From contig BPIC01000008.1 of the NCBI GenBank assembly GCA_026003895.1, positions 1 through 64,000 of the forward strand: a stretch of 64,000 nucleotides of DNA, in the 5' to 3' direction. The position numbers were made by a program, and so were the translations under genes. A model generated the notes under the pieces. The model was given only the letters and a program-made list of their open reading frames with translations, was not told the origin of the DNA and searched no databases. Positions 46,829 to 56,900 of the stretch are shown here, piece by piece. The stretch is from Dehalococcoidia bacterium (GTDB taxonomy: Bacteria > Chloroflexota > Dehalococcoidia > SpSt-223). Each line of letters opens with the position of its first letter. The first letter of the stretch is position 1.

Positions 46829-47569
46829 ATGGCGAAAGTCTTTGCTGCGGATTTTTCGCGGTTGGATCCGGAGGTCGTTGAGACTGTCAAGCTCCTGCCG
46901 GATGACTTTTGGGTTTTGGCTGAGTTCAACACGGTCGGCCGGAACGTCGACTGGCTGATCGTCCGCGAAGCCCCGGATCGTTCTCCTGCGGCGCCCTCGA
47001 CTCTCATTGTCACCGAGGTGAAGCGCCTGCCCCGGGCAGTGCGCGGCCGCTCCACCGATGAGCCTTGGGAGATGCTCGGAGACGATGGGCTGTGGCAAGA
47101 GATTCGGCCGACCAACGAGCGGGACATTAACCCCTATTGGCAGGCGGTCAACACCGCGAACGCAATCAAGCACTGGTTGTGGAACAACCAGCCGCTCTAT
47201 GCCGACCCGGCGGTGTTCGCGAACGAGCAGGAGTTCGCCGTTTGGCCAGACTTGTTGTTGCTTGGTCCGCCCGGCGTCATTCATCAACTCCCGCTCCGGC
47301 CGCCGACGCGCTTCGGAGCGTGGTGGAGCAACGTTGACGATTGGCGGCGTCACCTCGAAGTGTGGCGCCCCAAGAAAGGCAAGCCCTTCACGGCGCGGGA
47401 ATTAGAGCGGCTGATCGACGTATTGCGGTTACGTCCCGTTCCGAATTCCGACCGGCCGTTCGAATCGGTCCAGCCGCCCAGCGACCTTGACCGGCTGGCT
47501 GCCGCCGTCCAGTCGCTTCAGGCCCGCGTTGAGCGGCTCGAGGAGCAGATCGCCGCGCTGCGCGGCTAA
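46829..47569 (+). CDS. NERD domain (nuclease-related) protein
   Basis: A 246-residue protein with an N-terminal NERD/restriction-endonuclease-like core: LAEFNTVGRNVDWLIV (catalytic Asp) followed by TLIVTEVKRLP (ExK). This D...ExK layout fits PD-(D/E)xK nucleases. The C-terminus is a coiled coil (LDRLAAAVQSLQARVERLEEQIAAL). No helicase or kinase domain is fused. ATG 46829 follows TTGGAG. It could be a stand-alone nuclease or a DNA-processing accessory; there are no defence genes next to it. Confidence 0.75.
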   Translation: MAKVFAADFSRLDPEVVETVKLLPDDFWVLAEFNTVGRNVDWLIVREAPDRSPAAPSTLIVTEVKRLPRAVRGRSTDEPWEMLGDDGLWQEIRPTNERDINPYWQAVNTANAIKHWLWNNQPLYADPAVFANEQEFAVWPDLLLLGPPGVIHQLPLRPPTRFGAWWSNVDDWRRHLEVWRPKKGKPFTARELERLIDVLRLRPVPNSDRPFESVQPPSDLDRLAAAVQSLQARVERLEEQIAALRG

Positions 47570-47617
47570 GCCTTCCGGCGTGGTATCGTCCTGCTATCCT
47601 GCGGGAGGACGGAGCTG

Positions 47618-48127
47618 ATGAGCAACGCGCTGACTGCGCTCACCGAGGTCATCCGTACGGCGAACCGGATGCTGCTTGATGCGACCAGCGACCTGACCGT
47701 CGAGCAAGCGAACTGGCTTCCACCCGGAACGGCGAATTCGATCGGATTGACCTACGCACACATCGTCAACATTCAAGATCGTTACCTGAATACGTTCATC
47801 CTCGGCCAGCCGACCATTTGGGAGCGGGAAGGTTGGGGTGAACGTCTGGGTCTTCCGGATGCGATGCGCATGAGCCGCGAAGCTGCCTCCGATCAGAAAA
47901 TCGATCCGGCGGCATTCCGGGCCTACGCCGAGCGCGTCTTCGCCGAGACGAATGCCTACCTCGATCGCGTCGATGAAGCGGAGCTTGCCCGCGAGGTACA
48001 AGGCTACCGCGGGCCAATTGCGGTCTCCCTCGTCCTCGGTCGGCTGATGGCCTTTCATGCGGTGTCCCACCTCGGCGAAATTGCGGCATTGCGCGGTGTG
48101 CAAGGGTTGAAGGGCCTACCGTTCTAG
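47618..48127 (+). CDS. DinB family protein (second copy)
   Basis: A 169-residue DinB-like four-helix bundle with the first His in GLTYAHIVNIQDRYLN (about 49) and the C-terminal MAFHAVSHLGEIAALRG helix (about 146-162) with two His. It starts at ATG 47618 after GGAGGACGGAG, 48 bases after the NERD stop, so the two are probably co-transcribed. The function of DinB proteins is mostly unknown; some act as thiol transferases. Confidence 0.8.
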   Translation: MSNALTALTEVIRTANRMLLDATSDLTVEQANWLPPGTANSIGLTYAHIVNIQDRYLNTFILGQPTIWEREGWGERLGLPDAMRMSREAASDQKIDPAAFRAYAERVFAETNAYLDRVDEAELAREVQGYRGPIAVSLVLGRLMAFHAVSHLGEIAALRGVQGLKGLPF

Positions 48128-48776
48128 CACGAGGAAGCGCTCTCGCCGCGCCGTCTCCATCGATCAGGGAGAACGACGCCAGCGCTCCCGTGCCGGGAGA
48201 CCATGCGGTTGCCGCGCACCGAGTTCTTGACGCGGTCCCTGCGGCGAGGTGTTCGCCGACAACACGACTTGTCGAAGTGCTGACGGGCGCGTGCTACCGT
48301 CAAGGGGCACCGCCTGTGTCGCGCTCGACCCGAGGGACATCGGACCCGAAACCTCGGCGCTCGCGAAGCGACGGGCCTCCACCTCTCGGTTCCGCTCGTC
48401 GTCGCGCAACCGTCGCGGCGGACCTCCGGTCGACTGGCTCGACGGGATTGCAGGGGGTCGTTGTGGGGAGCCCGTGATTCGGCGTGACGGAACGGCCGGC
48501 GTTCGGGTGCACGGGGGCGTCGAAGGCGCTGCACGGTGGGACAATCGTGCTGCTGAACAGCGCCAGCCGGCGAGCGCACTCGCCGGCGGCAAGCCGCTAG
48601 CGGTGCCGCCATCCTCGAGCGGGCCATGCCGAGCGAGCTTCATGCTGTGGTGCGATCCCAATTCGGACGATCGGGCCGACGCCGACGGGCCACTTGGCCG
48701 ATGACGGCGTAGCTCATTCTGCGCTAGCCTCGCGGCCAAGGCCCAGGACGTCTGTGCTGGGCGGACGAGGTGGCAG
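48128..48776. other. Gene-poor stretch
   Basis: About 650 bases without a supportable gene on either strand. Overlapping minus-strand frames of 70-200 codons exist but none shows a known motif. Confidence 0.4.
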
Positions 48777-49685
48777 ATGTTCGCGCCCAAGTCGGCTGAA
48801 CACGTCGCTTCCGAGCGGCTGCTTTCCCTGCTTCGCTATACGGTGCTCGCACCGTCCTTTCGCAACCGTCAGCCGTGGCGATTTGCGGTCGGTGAAGGGG
48901 AGATTCGGGTCTTCGCAGAGGCAGACGATCCCCGCGTCTCGGGCGCGATCCCTCCGCGTGAACGAGACCTCAGCCTCGGCTGTGCAATCGAGAATTTGGC
49001 GATCGCCGCCGAAGCCGCTGGGGTGCTCGATACGGTTCGGCTGCTCCCGGATCCGAACCAACCTCAGCGGGTCGCCGATGTGGTGATCAACGCCGCCGGA
49101 TCGGCGCCACGTCGCGATATCGTCGCCTTGTTCGAGGCGATTCCTGAGCGACACACCGATGAAGGGCCCTTTCTTCCTAGCCCAGTGCCCGTTCGGGTCC
49201 GCCGGTTGCTCGAAGGAGCCGTCGTCGAGCCAGACGTGCGGCTCGTCCTGATCGACACGTGCGAGGTGCGGCGGCTCATCGAGTCGGCAGTTAGTTCGGC
49301 ACCGCCGTCATCGGTGGACGCGATCGCGGCACGCTTGGGCGCCTTGCTTCGTCCGGCGAGGGGAAAGACCGACCATCGCGATCCTGCCGACCTCGCGATC
49401 GCGGCGCCCTTGTTTGGCGCGATTGTGGCCTCACGTGATGACCGGCTTGCCTGGCTCCAGGGCGGACGCGCCCTCGAGCGCGTCTGGCTCACCGCGACCT
49501 CCTATGGACTCCATCTCCATCCGTTGAGTGAGTTGCTGCTTGTCGAGCCGTTTGCGGTTGGAATTCGCTCGCTGGTAGGAACGGGCCTGCCGCTCGTTCC
49601 GTTTCGGCTTGGCTACGGTCGGCTCGAACGGCGGCGGACACACCGCCGGCCGCTCCGCGATGTCCTCGTGCCCTGGCAGGAGTGA
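48777..49685 (+). CDS. Acg-like nitroreductase-fold FMN protein
   Basis: A 302-residue protein resembling the Acg family (Mycobacterium tuberculosis Rv2032), a double nitroreductase-like fold thought to bind FMN in one active site. Landmarks are LLRYTVLAPSFRNRQPWRF at the start (phosphate-binding Arg and Asn), RERDLSLGCAIENLAIAAEAAG, a PERHTDEGPF segment, and the late WLQGGRALERVWLTATSYGLHLHPLSE helix. Acg homologues are stress or dormancy related in actinobacteria. ATG 48777 is the start. Confidence 0.8.
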   Translation: MFAPKSAEHVASERLLSLLRYTVLAPSFRNRQPWRFAVGEGEIRVFAEADDPRVSGAIPPRERDLSLGCAIENLAIAAEAAGVLDTVRLLPDPNQPQRVADVVINAAGSAPRRDIVALFEAIPERHTDEGPFLPSPVPVRVRRLLEGAVVEPDVRLVLIDTCEVRRLIESAVSSAPPSSVDAIAARLGALLRPARGKTDHRDPADLAIAAPLFGAIVASRDDRLAWLQGGRALERVWLTATSYGLHLHPLSELLLVEPFAVGIRSLVGTGLPLVPFRLGYGRLERRRTHRRPLRDVLVPWQE

Positions 49686-50006
49686 TCGCGCACAGCCGAG
49701 AAACAGCCGCGGCTGCCAGAACAGGTTGTCATTTGTTCAGAACGACGCCTCGACTGGCGGGCGGCCGGCCCACCGAACCATCGCTGGCGCATGCCTTCCC
49801 GAGCACATGGCTCGCGAGGACGACTGCGACTGCCAGACGGCGTTCGCCGCGGAGGTCCGGTGTTCATGAGAGACTGTGATCGATGGCGTGACAGCAGGTG
49901 TCCGCGCGTCGGATCGGGATTGGCGGACGTGTCACGACGTCGCAGGGCGGCGCTGCGCCGCAGCGCGGCTGGATGGGGCGAAAAAGGGTCGACCATCGGC
50001 GAGGCA
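49686..50006. other. Gene-poor stretch
   Basis: About 320 bases without a supportable gene; it precedes the second small acidic protein. Confidence 0.35.
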
Positions 50007-50205
50007 ATGAACCGGCTGGCCGAAGGCAACCCGAACCTCGCGGACCGGAAGACCCTTTGGCAGAACCGGCGGACGGAAAACACCCACGATGCCAAGGATT
50101 GGCAAGCGAGCGGTTCGCGAGCCTATGCAGGCGATGGCCAATCCCGAGCTTGGCAGCGACAAGCCCGAGGAAATTCGCCAGCACGAATGGACCACCTCGG
50201 CTTGA
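50007..50205 (+). CDS. Small acidic protein (RLAE-NPN family, copy 2), frameshifted
   Basis: A 66-residue product when rebuilt. It begins MNRLAEGNPNLADRKTLWQ and has NTHDAKDWQ, then after a frame change near 50110-50125 reads MQAMANPELGSDKPEEIRQHEW and stops at TGA 50203. It matches copy 1 at 43.8 kb along its length (RLAExNPN, DAxDW, PEExRQxxW) but lacks the low-complexity and basic C-terminal tail. One base change in frame could be an error, as in other genes here. Confidence 0.6.
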
Positions 50206-50266
50206 TAAAGGCCCACTCGACACCCCCGGGATTTGGCGGGGCTGGACCGTTCGGTTATCGCCCCGG

Positions 50267-53254
50267 TCAGGGCTGCCGTACCGTGGCGAGTGGCAACCAG
50301 CTCGTGAATCCGTCGCTAAAGGTGGTGGTGAGGTCGCCGGTGCTCGGGAGTTGAACGATTTCGAGGCGCGCCGAGGAGACGGTTTTTGCGCCGATCCACC
50401 GTCCATGGTACCCGGCGGGTGGCACGGCAAGGTCAGGGATCTCGAGCCACGTGCCGGTGATCTGCGTTGAAGAGCCGCTGAAAAAGAGATCTTCGTAGAG
50501 AGTCACCCTTAGCCCCATCGCGGCCTCGAAGCGCCCATCGTCGAGGGTTCGGCCGCGCGGCAGCAGCCGCAGAGATTGTGCTGAGTCGTTGCCGATAAAC
50601 CAGGTGTTTGCGTTCCCCGTGAACCAGACGGGATCGCCGAGCATAATCCGTGTGCAGGCGCCGCCGAAGGCCGGCTCACTGTACAGATACAGCCCGGCAT
50701 TGCCGTCGCAGTTGCCCGGCACTACCACGCCGTCCGGTACGTGGGGCGCGGAGCCGCTTGGTTCCGGCGGATTGAGGGGCTGCCCCTGCGATCGCACCTG
50801 AATCGATGACGCGGTTTTCGGGCCGACACAGCCTGCCGTGCAGGGGGCGGCGGCCAGATCGGCCACCGCCACGGGCCCAGTGAAGGCAGAGGCTTGGCCC
50901 TGATAGGCCGCGTCGCTCCAGAGCACCGCGGTCAAAGCGCCGACGATCCGCAGCGACTGCGCGGCGTCGTTGCCAATGTGCCAGCGATCGGCGAACGGCG
51001 AATCTGCCGAGAAATACGAACATTTGCCGGCGAAGCCCGGCTGGTCATAGAGATAGACGCCGCTGACCGTTTCGTCGTCGCAGGGGCGTCCTGCTGCTAC
51101 TGGCTGCGGCGGGCGTGGCGGCGAGGCTTGGCCAGGTCCTGTGCCAATCCCGATGCCGGTGACGACGACCGCGAAGGGCTGACGCTCTCCCTGCGGAACC
51201 GTGTAGGCCCGGACCCGAATTCGGTACGTTCCTGCCGGCGCATGGCTCAGGATGACTGTCTCGACGGAGTTGCACGCATCGGCGCTGCCACGCAGGCACC
51301 GGTCGCCCGGAGCATACGCCCCGGCGTTGCCGTGACGCACGGCGCCTTCCGGGCCGACTACCTCGAGATCGAGGTCGTTGACGAGCTGTTTGGCAGCCGC
51401 GGGCTGACCGGGAAAGTCCATCCAGACGACTGTCACTCGGAGCGGGCCAGCGCCGGACGTCGTGAGACTTCTCTCCCACGTCTCGCCGGTGGCGAGGCCA
51501 ATCGTCTCATCGGCGATCCACACCTCACGCCCTCCGGCTGGCGCAAGGCTCGCCGCCACGTTGACGCGACCGAAGCCGCTGATTGGGTTTGGCCGGACTA
51601 CCGGAACCTCTTGCGTTGCTGGATCCGTTCCATACTGTCCGGGAGCGATATCGTCGGCACCGTTGATCACCACCGCCTTGATCAGCGCTCCGCTCGGCGT
51701 GTGGATGCCGCGGCGGGTCTGCAGCCATTCCCGGAAAAGGATAGCTGCACCAGCGGTCAGCGGTGTCGCCATACTCGTTCCGCTTAGGAACCGGTAGGCC
51801 GTACTCGCCGTCGCGCCGCGAAGAGGAGAGAAGCGGGAGAAGGCCGACAACACGTGCGTTCCGGGCGCAACCACATCGGGCTTGAGGCGCCCATCCGCGG
51901 TTGGGCCACGGCTCGAGAAAGCGGCCATTCCTTCAATGCGGTTCGCAATTGGGTCGGCAATGATTGGCGGCACCGGCCAGGCAAAGGCGCTCAACTGACC
52001 ATAGGTCGTTCGGATCTCTGGGCGATTATTCTCGGATGCGCCAACGGTGATGACGTTTTTCGCCGTCCCCGGTGAGGCGAGCGAAGCGAGGTCGACCCGA
52101 CCGGAACGGTCGCGATCCTGCCCTGAGTTCCCCGCGGCGAAGAGCATGAGTGCCGTGCGTTCCTGCCAAAGCGCGTAGTCCACCTGCTGCGCGTTCAGTC
52201 GGTACGCGCCGGTCGCACCGCCGCCCCATGAGTTCGTCTGAACGAACGCGCCGTCCCGCACTGCGAGGCGGAGCAAGTCGCCTGCATCGAGGGGCGGATA
52301 AACCGCCGAGCCCGGGCCGCCGATCGCTTGCACGATGAGGCCGGCTCGCGGCGCAACGCCTGCCTCCGAGCCGGCATAGAGGTTTTCCTCTGGCAGTGCG
52401 CCCGACGCGGCGCCGCTGCCGAGCACCGATCCCGCGACATGGGTTCCGTGGCCGTTGTCGTCGGCCCAGTTGCACGGATCGGGTCGCGAAAGGCAGTAGG
52501 CTTTCACCACTCGCCCCGCGAAATCCGGATGCACCGTTGCCAAATGGCCAGTGTCGAGTCCCGAGTCGGCCACGGCGACGATCTGACCTGCGCCATACAA
52601 GCCGAGATCCTGCCGCACCTCCGGCACACCGAGCACCGGCACGGCACGGTCGTTGAGCGTCTCCGGCGCGTCGTACGGCTCGACCCAGACAACGTCGTCG
52701 AGCGCAGCGAGAGCAGGAGCGGCCCCCGCTGCGATGCGGACCCGAAGGTAGCCAGCGAAGCCAGTATCTGTCGCGCCGAAAACCACACCGCCAAGCCCGG
52801 CAATCGCGCGACCGAGCCGGCCAAGGTCTGCGCCTGAAAAGGTCTGGACCATGTAGTCGCCCGAGCTCGAGGCGGCGGCTGAGATGCGAAATGCGGTTCG
52901 CCATGGCCCCACCCAGCGAACGTTTGGCAAGGCGCGCACGCGCTCGGCGGCGGCGGCATCCATTCGAGCGATGAAGGCATGGTCGGGGAGATAGAAGGCG
53001 AGCTCGCCGCCGCTTTGGCGCACCGCGGATTTCCAGCGCTCCTCCACCGGTCCGTCGAACTGCACGATCCAAGCGTTACCCCCGGTCTCGTCCTGCGCCA
53101 GTCGCCCGGCGAGCGGGTCGAACGCCCCCCGTTGGAGCCGAATGAGGGGAGGCGCCGGCTGTGCCGTGCCGCCGCTGACCGCGCCGAGAGCGGCGATGAT
53201 CCCGCCGATGAGGGCTGCTGCTGTCCAACGCCAGACAACGTGTCCGCTCCTCAT
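50267..53254 (-). CDS. Secreted subtilase (S8, KP-43-like) with two beta/gamma-crystallin-like domains
   Basis: A 995-residue secreted serine protease. It has a signal peptide (about 1-31), an N-terminal pro-region (to about 200), and a subtilisin domain with Asp230 (VADSGLDTGH), His269 (NGHGTHVAG), Asn376 (FAAGNSG) and Ser494 (SGTSMATP). The catalytic triad is complete. A jelly-roll P-domain-like region follows (about 570-690), as in KP-43 and kexin-like proteases. The C-terminus has two repeated modules (about 700-800 and 825-965) with VYLYDQPGFAGKC and LYLYSEPAFGGAC, each followed by FIGND/HIGND-AAQSLR, which looks like beta/gamma-crystallin motifs. ATG 53254 follows GGAGGAGG. No frameshift is seen. 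Confidence 0.9.
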   Translation of the reverse strand: MRSGHVVWRWTAAALIGGIIAALGAVSGGTAQPAPPLIRLQRGAFDPLAGRLAQDETGGNAWIVQFDGPVEERWKSAVRQSGGELAFYLPDHAFIARMDAAAAERVRALPNVRWVGPWRTAFRISAAASSSGDYMVQTFSGADLGRLGRAIAGLGGVVFGATDTGFAGYLRVRIAAGAAPALAALDDVVWVEPYDAPETLNDRAVPVLGVPEVRQDLGLYGAGQIVAVADSGLDTGHLATVHPDFAGRVVKAYCLSRPDPCNWADDNGHGTHVAGSVLGSGAASGALPEENLYAGSEAGVAPRAGLIVQAIGGPGSAVYPPLDAGDLLRLAVRDGAFVQTNSWGGGATGAYRLNAQQVDYALWQERTALMLFAAGNSGQDRDRSGRVDLASLASPGTAKNVITVGASENNRPEIRTTYGQLSAFAWPVPPIIADPIANRIEGMAAFSSRGPTADGRLKPDVVAPGTHVLSAFSRFSPLRGATASTAYRFLSGTSMATPLTAGAAILFREWLQTRRGIHTPSGALIKAVVINGADDIAPGQYGTDPATQEVPVVRPNPISGFGRVNVAASLAPAGGREVWIADETIGLATGETWERSLTTSGAGPLRVTVVWMDFPGQPAAAKQLVNDLDLEVVGPEGAVRHGNAGAYAPGDRCLRGSADACNSVETVILSHAPAGTYRIRVRAYTVPQGERQPFAVVVTGIGIGTGPGQASPPRPPQPVAAGRPCDDETVSGVYLYDQPGFAGKCSYFSADSPFADRWHIGNDAAQSLRIVGALTAVLWSDAAYQGQASAFTGPVAVADLAAAPCTAGCVGPKTASSIQVRSQGQPLNPPEPSGSAPHVPDGVVVPGNCDGNAGLYLYSEPAFGGACTRIMLGDPVWFTGNANTWFIGNDSAQSLRLLPRGRTLDDGRFEAAMGLRVTLYEDLFFSGSSTQITGTWLEIPDLAVPPAGYHGRWIGAKTVSSARLEIVQLPSTGDLTTTFSDGFTSWLPLATVRQP

Positions 53255-53288
53255 GTTTGGCCTCCTCCTCCGGCGTGGTTATAACAGG

Positions 53289-53930
53289 ATGGCTCGGCGG
53301 CTGAGCGACTGGCGAGCCATACTTCTTCTCGCAGGAGACGTTGAGGTGAAAGTAGCCGGGGGCTGGCGAGCGCGCCTCGAGGAAGGAGCCGTTCGGCTCC
53401 TCAGTGCCTACTGGCGGTTCGTCATCCGCTGCCGGCACGGCCGGCGCGTCCAGATTGGCCGCAACTTCCGTACCAACGGCCGCCTTGTGATCCTTGGCCC
53501 CGGTCGCATCGAGATAGGCGACGACGTCAACGCTTGGTCCCACGCCGAGCACAACGTTCTCATCACTTTTGCCCCCGAGTCGCGCATTCGCATCGGATCG
53601 GGCACGCGGTTAAACGGTGCGGGAATTCAGGCTCGCACCCAGATCACCATTGGGCAGCGCTGCATTCTCGGCTCGACGCTCCTGCTCGACACGGATCATC
53701 ATCCGCTCGATCCCGCTCGGCGACACGACCCGACAGCACCCGTGGCATCCGCGCCGATAGTGATCGGGGATAACGTCTGGCTCGGCGGACAGAGCGCCGT
53801 CCTCAAAGGCGTGACGATCGGGGAGAACTCGGTGGTTGCCTTTCGGGCGGTCGTTGCGTCGGATGTGCCAGCCAATGTCGTTGTCGCTGGCAACCCCGCG
53901 CGGATTGTCCGGCGCTTCGACGAAACCTAG
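53289..53930 (+). CDS. Left-handed beta-helix acyltransferase (maltose O-acetyltransferase-like)
   Basis: A 213-residue hexapeptide-repeat transferase. Repeats run from VQIGRNFRTNGRLVILGPG to APIVIGDNVWLGGQSAVLKGVTIGENSVVAFRAVV (read in parts). The catalytic His is probably in LDTDHHPLDP, and the end VPANVVVAGNPARIVRRF is typical. Such enzymes transfer acetyl groups from acetyl-CoA to sugars in capsule or cell-wall glycan synthesis. ATG 53289 is assumed; an in-frame ATG at 53253 would overlap the start codon of the divergent protease in CATG. Confidence 0.85.
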   Translation: MARRLSDWRAILLLAGDVEVKVAGGWRARLEEGAVRLLSAYWRFVIRCRHGRRVQIGRNFRTNGRLVILGPGRIEIGDDVNAWSHAEHNVLITFAPESRIRIGSGTRLNGAGIQARTQITIGQRCILGSTLLLDTDHHPLDPARRHDPTAPVASAPIVIGDNVWLGGQSAVLKGVTIGENSVVAFRAVVASDVPANVVVAGNPARIVRRFDET

Positions 53931-53988
53931 CAGAATCACGCCGTTACACCTCGGTATACTAGCCGCCACGCCGACTCCGTCCGGAGGA

Positions 53989-56900
53989 ATGTCCTTGGTC
54001 CGCCGCCTCGCGCTGACGACGCTCGTTGTACTCTGGCTCGCGTCACTGCCGGCCGCGGATTCGGTCCGGGCTCAGGTGGGAACGCTCTCGCAGGTCGCAA
54101 TCCTCACGACCAGTGCGGCACCCAATCAGGAGGTGTTTGGCACAAGTGTTGCGGTCAGCGCGGACGGCTCGACGATCGTCGTCGGCGCCCCTGCCGCCTT
54201 CGGCGGGCAGCGCGGCGCGGTGTACGTGTTCGTTCGGCCTTCCACTGGGTGGTCCTCGACATCGGCGGTGAGCGCGATTTTGCGTTCATCGGACAGCGAG
54301 GCGCTCGATCGGCTGGGATCGAGCGTTGCGGTGAGCGCCAATGGCGATGTGATCGTTGCTGGCGCACCCTCGACTGAAGAGCAAGGGGCTGTTTATTTGT
54401 GGGAGCGGCCGAGCGCCGGTTGGAGCGGGACGCTTACGCAAACGGTGAAACTTGTTCCGTCGAAGGACCAAACCGGCGCAGAGGTCGGCGTGAGTGTCGC
54501 GCTGAGCGCGAACGGGGGGTTGGCGATTGCCGGCGCGCCCGCGGCCGGAGGTGAGGCTGGCGCGGTGTTCGTCTGGGAGCGGCCGGCGGAACGCTGGGGC
54601 AGCGGCGCACTACCGGAAACGGCGATCTTGACGGCGAGCGACGGCTCGGAAGGGGCGCTGCTTGGCGCCAGCGTCAGCGTGAGTGCCGACGGCGCTATGG
54701 TTCTTGCCGGCTCTCCCGAGGCGAGCAACGGGACGAGCCCACCCGGCGCGGGGTACGTCTTCCTCAAGCCGGCCACCGGCTGGACGACCACCGATCAGTT
54801 CACCGCCCGGCTCATTGCGTCGGACTCGACGACCCCGTTTCTCGGCGGCGCAGTTGCCCTCAGTGGCGACGGCACGACCGCACTGCTCATCGTGAATGCG
54901 CCGAGCGCCCCGATCGGTGCGGGAGCCGGATATGTCTATGTTCAGCCTTCCACTGGCTGGCAAAGCATGACCGAGAGCGCCACTCTTGCGCCGATCCCGG
55001 GTTCACAGGCCAATCAGTCGAGCGCCGCTCTCAATGGAACTGGCTCGCTCGCGGTCTGGGGCGTGCCGTTGAACAGCACGAGTGCTCCGGGTGAACTTGC
55101 GCTCTTTGCCCGCCCGCCCGGTGGCTGGAGCGGCATCGTTGCGCCCGCCCGGACCGCCAGCCCGAGCGACCCGACGACCGATGGATTTTTCGGCTGGTCA
55201 ACTGCGGTGACACCGGACGGCGGACTCGTCGTCGTCGGCGCGCCGGGGGCCCTCAACGGCCGCGGGAGCGTGTATCTCTTCTCTGGACCGCAGCTTCTTT
55301 CATTCTCGCCGGCAACAGCCAGCCCAGGCGATACCGTGACGATCGTGGGGAGCAATCTCGATGGGGTCAGTGGCGTTACCTTCGGCGGCGTGCCGGCGCT
55401 GCAGTTTACCGCCGCGCTGACACAGGTGCGGGCGGTAGTTGGCCTAGGGGCAACCGGCGCTGTCGCGCTGACGACTCCGCAGGGAGTGATCGCGCTGCCT
55501 GGCTTTACCTTCGCTCCGGGCGCCAGCAGCACTGCGATCACGAGTGTCTCACCAAGTCCGTCTGCGCCGGGTGCGCCGGTGCTCGTGCAGTTCGCCGTCT
55601 CGACAGCGCTTGGGCCACCTAGCGGTACCGTCGTTGTGCAAGCAAGCAGCGGCGAGACCTGCAGTGCTCCGGTGGCGGCGGGCGGGTGCCAGCTCGTTTT
55701 CGCGACCGTCGGTGCGCGCTCGATTAGCGCCGAGTTTCAAGGGAACGCCTTCTTTGTCGCCAGCACGTCGCCGGGCCGAGTCCATGTCGTTCAGGTGCCG
55801 ACGACGGTGGCGTTGACGGTGGCGGGCGCATCGCTGGTCGGAGAGACGATCGCCGCCTCATTCGCGGTCAGCTCGTCAGTCGGCGTGCCGCCGGGCTCAG
55901 TGACGGTCCGGGCCAACACAGGGGAGCGATGCAGTGCCGCGGTGAGCGTCGGCAGCTGCCCCCTGACCTTTCTGACGCCGGGAGATCGCGTGCTGACGGC
56001 TCGCTACGATGGCGCGGCTGGGTATTTGGCGAGCGAGTCTGCGCCGGCCCTCGACTCCGTCCGTGCCGCGACCGAGACAGCGGTGGTCGGCGACCCTACC
56101 CCCGACCCCTCGCTTGTCGGCGCGGCGGTGACCGTCTCCTACACGGTGGTCTCGGCAACCGGCGTTCCAACCGGCACCGTCGTGGTCTCTGCGACGACCG
56201 GTGAAGCCTGTGCGGCCACTGCGACGGCTGGGAGCTGCTCCATCGTTTTCGCTACCCCGGGGGTCCGTTCGATCGTCGCGACCTATAGTGGCAACGGCCT
56301 CTACTTGGCGAGCGCGTCGCTTCCGATCAGTCACACGGTCGGTGTTGCGCCGTTGGCCCCTACAACAACGACCATCACCAGCGTCGTGCCGAGCCCATCG
56401 CTCGTTGGCCGCCCGCTGACGGTGACCTACGCTGTCACCTCATCAGTCGGCTCGCCGACGGGCGCTGTCATCGTGCGCGCCTCGACAGGCGAGAGCTGTA
56501 GTGGCGCCGCGCCGGCGGGCAGCTGTAGTCTCGTCTTCGCAGCGCCGGGGGTCGCGCTGGCTTGCCGCGAGCTATCTTGGTTCGGCGACGCACGCCGCCG
56601 ATACGTCGTCGCAGGTCCGCCATACCGTCCTCGATGTGCCCCCCGATGGACTGACCGCGGGATCGACGTCGCCGACCCGGTTGGGCGCCCCGACCGAGTT
56701 GTTTTGCCGCGGTGGACGGCGGGACCGGCGTTACGTTCGATTGGTCCCTCGGCACCGGCGCCGCCGCCGTTGGCCCGATCGTGACCTACACCTACCCGGC
56801 AGCCGGGCGCTTTGGCGCACTTGTTGCTGCGACATCGGGTGGAGGCACGCTCACCGAGGCGGTGACGGTCGATATCGTGGTCGCGCCGCAGGTGGTAAGC

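Noticed and set aside
46364..47353. A 329-codon minus-strand frame covering the gap and the NERD gene
   Set aside because: Most of it mirrors the NERD gene codons; the part in the gap has no family pattern.
46829..48127. NERD nuclease plus DinB as a defence island
   Set aside because: No helicase, methyltransferase, Argonaute, TIR or toxin partner lies next to them, and DinB proteins are common housekeeping or stress proteins.
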